Below are positions 62,375-64,000 of a DNA stretch of 64,000 nt, piece by piece. The stretch is from Helicobacter sp. Its GTDB lineage: Bacteria; Campylobacterota; Campylobacteria; Campylobacterales; Helicobacteraceae. Each line of letters starts with the position of its first letter. Position 1 is the first letter of the stretch. The notes under the pieces are model-generated. The model saw only the letters and a program-made list of their open reading frames with translations. It was not told where the DNA came from and did no database searches. Location: NCBI RefSeq assembly GCF_014799995.1, contig NZ_JAAVGY010000009.1, positions 33,649 through 97,648 of the forward strand, written 5' to 3'. Made by a program: the position numbers and the translations under genes.

Positions 62375-62854
62375 TTAACCCATTTTCTTTTCCATTTCTT
62401 TGGTGATATGCAAACTCAAAACATGTTTATCAAACACTGCGATATAAAACATTGCATCAAAAATCTTAATATCAAGCACGAAACCCTCTACTTTTACCTC
62501 GCGTTTCTTAGTGTCTTCTTGTAAGGTTTCTGCGCGAAACAACACCTCATTACCTAGCTCAATGGGTGCTAAAAACTTCACTTCTGCACCTATTACCACT
62601 CCATTGGGATTATTCACCGCCAAAAGCGCACTATATGCGGCACTTGAGAATAAATTACCTGAATGAATCAATCCGTTTTTATCTACTACCATTTTGCCAC
62701 TTGTTTCTAGCAAAACAGAAGCCTTACCGTATTTTTGTTCCTTGATTGTGCCATTATTTAAGTCAATATTCAAACACGCTTTTTGCAAGACTGCATCGGC
62801 GTCTGGTTTATTTAAAAAATCCTCTTCTTCGGGCTTTATAAAATCCTCATCCAT
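62375..62854 (-). CDS. Hotdog-fold thioesterase-like protein
   Basis: 159 residues. A PaaI-type hotdog fold: GLIHSGNLFSSAAYSALLAVNNPNG (the central helix region, about 80-104) and VVIGAEVKFLAPIELGNEVLFRAE. The substrate, probably an acyl-CoA or acyl-ACP, is unknown. The first 25 residues are acidic. The ATG has AAGGAG at five bases. It stands alone between the PHP phosphatase and a secreted peptidase gene on the same strand. Confidence 0.75.
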   Translation of the reverse strand: MDEDFIKPEEEDFLNKPDADAVLQKACLNIDLNNGTIKEQKYGKASVLLETSGKMVVDKNGLIHSGNLFSSAAYSALLAVNNPNGVVIGAEVKFLAPIELGNEVLFRAETLQEDTKKREVKVEGFVLDIKIFDAMFYIAVFDKHVLSLHITKEMEKKMG

Positions 62855-62942
62855 TCACTCTCCTTAAAATATCGCAAATTATAACATATCTAACCACAAT
62901 CAAGACAATCTAGACAATCTAGACAATAAGGCTTTGACTTCA

Positions 62943-63503
62943 TCATTTGCCAAAAAACACTTCACTAGGAAACTTTAAATCTTGCAAGAGTGGTTTGGAG
63001 TTTTCTTTATTTGTAACTACAAGCGCGTAACCCCCTGTGTGATTCCTATCCCAAATAGAATAAAATTCTTTTTTCGTGCTAATGTATTCCCCGAAATTTG
63101 GGTCCAAGACTTTAAGAAAGTCTCCTTTGAAGTTTATAATCACGACAAAATGAGGGAATCTAGGGTCGTTTTCTATCCTCACAAGCAGAGGATAAGCGGT
63201 ACGTTGTAAAACCTCTCTTGAGAGTTGGAATCCCTTTGTATCATATCCCAAAATAGTGGCTGCCTTTTGTAGTTCTTGGAAACTTAACATATCTGTTTTT
63301 TGGTTTAATACATTTAAAATCTCTTGTTCTTGATATTGTTGGATTCCAAACAGATTAAGCAAAGTCGCCAAAGACGCCGCACCACAAGACTCTTCAAACT
63401 TTTGCCGAATCACATTTTGATTGTGGTTCTCTTGCAAAGATTCCACCGCAAAAGCAAAAGCTATCTTAAGAGCAAGCACACAAACTAAAAGAATTTTTAT
63501 CAA
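62943..63503 (-). CDS. Secreted C39-type cysteine peptidase-like protein
   Basis: 186 residues. A signal peptide (about 1-19, cleaved near FA-VES) is followed by a C39 peptidase-like domain: catalytic Cys in FEESCGAASLATLL near residue 40, His in PRFPHFVVI near 117, and Asp in VLDPNFGEY near 134. C39 domains normally process double-glycine leaders inside ABC exporters; this one is free-standing and exported to the periplasm. Its target cannot be seen. No bacteriocin or transporter gene is nearby in the window. Confidence 0.78.
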   Translation of the reverse strand: MIKILLVCVLALKIAFAFAVESLQENHNQNVIRQKFEESCGAASLATLLNLFGIQQYQEQEILNVLNQKTDMLSFQELQKAATILGYDTKGFQLSREVLQRTAYPLLVRIENDPRFPHFVVIINFKGDFLKVLDPNFGEYISTKKEFYSIWDRNHTGGYALVVTNKENSKPLLQDLKFPSEVFFGK

Positions 63504-63670
63504 GCAAATATCCTAAAAATCATTTGATTGTTTTTGCATTATAATTTCTAAAATCTTAAATGAGCTTAAAGGCTGAAAGATAAAACAATCTCCAAGATTT
63601 TCCACTGCGTCCTTACAAACATCGTAAAACAATTTATCAATGAATCGCAGAGACAGAAAACAATGCCTCT

Positions 63671-63710
63671 GTCATTGCGAGAATGCGTAGCATTCGTGGC
63701 AATCCATAAC
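63671..63710. repeat. Intergenic hairpin repeat, isolated copy
   Basis: GTCATTGCGA, inner palindrome GAATGC-GTA-GCATTC, then GTGGCAATCCATAAC. It matches the cluster near 49.9 kb, with its own inner stem. It lies in the 260-base gap (63504-63762), which is otherwise unremarkable. Confidence 0.75.
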
Positions 63711-63762
63711 ATAGAATCCCGCCCCTATCTTTTGAAATTACAGAAGATAGAAAGTAGTAAGT

Positions 63763-64000
63763 TTAAACTTCACTTGCTTTAGATTCCTTAAACAATGTTT
63801 GCATTATAGAATCACTTGAAGAATCTGTTTGGATTAAAGTATTTTTAGAGATTCCATAAGCATTATAAGCTTGTTTTGTTTTTAATTCTTGGTTTTCTTT
63901 TTCTAGTTTATCTCTTTGTTCTAAAACTTCAAAGAAAGTTTGAGAGGAATCAAAGTTGGAGGAGAGAGAAAGAAAAGTATCTTGAGCAAGAGTGGGGTTA
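63763..64000 (-). CDS. C-terminal end of a coiled-coil protein (cut by the window edge)
   Basis: The last 79 codons of a minus-strand gene that begins beyond the window. It contains a short coiled coil (FFEVLEQRDKLEKENQELK) and ends in QTLFKESKASEV. Ser/Thr-rich flanks. No family can be assigned from this tail. Codon use matches the rest of the window. Confidence 0.6.
   Translation of the reverse strand, partial: NPTLAQDTFLSLSSNFDSSQTFFEVLEQRDKLEKENQELKTKQAYNAYGISKNTLIQTDSSSDSIMQTLFKESKASEV

Overview
The window looks like a stretch of chromosome from a Helicobacter species (Campylobacterota) of the non-pylori, probably enterohepatic, type. The proteins read like Helicobacter orthologues. Several gene orders are ones I remember from H. 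pylori and Campylobacter: 6S RNA-purD-RDD-lptD-PRTase-pnp-atpE, cheY-prmA-ftsH-psd-like-pssA, secG-frr-pyrE-RDD, tig-clpP-def. Unlike H. pylori, it carries biosynthetic genes for histidine (hisH, hisA, a PHP histidinol phosphatase) and leucine (leuA), and a selenocysteine tRNA. The species assignment is inference; no database was searched.

Layout. 1-6.3 kb: ferritin behind a Fur-type box, a TraT-like lipoprotein, tRNA-His and tRNA-Pro, the pseudaminic acid genes pseB-pseC-pseF, and purB. 6.4-9.6 kb: a restriction-modification island with an EcoRV-type endonuclease and methylase, a second D12-class adenine methylase and a frameshifted small gene. 9.8-13 kb: a pseudouridine synthase, gltX and a cytochrome c. 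13-22 kb: 6S RNA, purD, lptD, pnp, atpE, tRNA-Leu, proA. 22-24.4 kb: a gene remnant, then a secreted peptide and an EF-hand protein behind a possible sigma28 (FliA) promoter. 24.4-32.2 kb: tRNA-Glu, queH, dnaB, pdxJ, a PolB-type exonuclease, a PDC sensor-like membrane protein, hisH and hisA. 32.2-42.1 kb: cheY, prmA, ftsH, lipid genes, leuA with a possible leader peptide, secG, frr, pyrE, atpB, a ThiE-like gene. 42.1-49.7 kb: trpE-trpGD-trpCF on the minus strand, divergent from trpBA on the plus strand. 49.7-51.5 kb: a decayed stretch with hairpin repeats, a secreted protein, a broken DUF2971 gene and a tiny membrane gene with a homopolymer frameshift. 51.5-64 kb: a class V aminotransferase, a cation/H+ antiporter, tig-clpP-GGDEF-def, ftsK, selC, a PHP phosphatase, a hotdog thioesterase, a C39-type peptidase and a truncated coiled-coil gene.

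Most of the DNA is ordinary housekeeping sequence in tightly packed operons with short overlaps. The accessory or unusual parts are: the EcoRV-type island; the possibly flagellar-coregulated secreted peptide/EF-hand pair; divergent TrpB and TrpA; a leucine-rich leader ORF before leuA; and a family of small intergenic hairpins whose inner stems differ in sequence but stay palindromic. I saw no CRISPR array, insertion sequence, prophage or rRNA.
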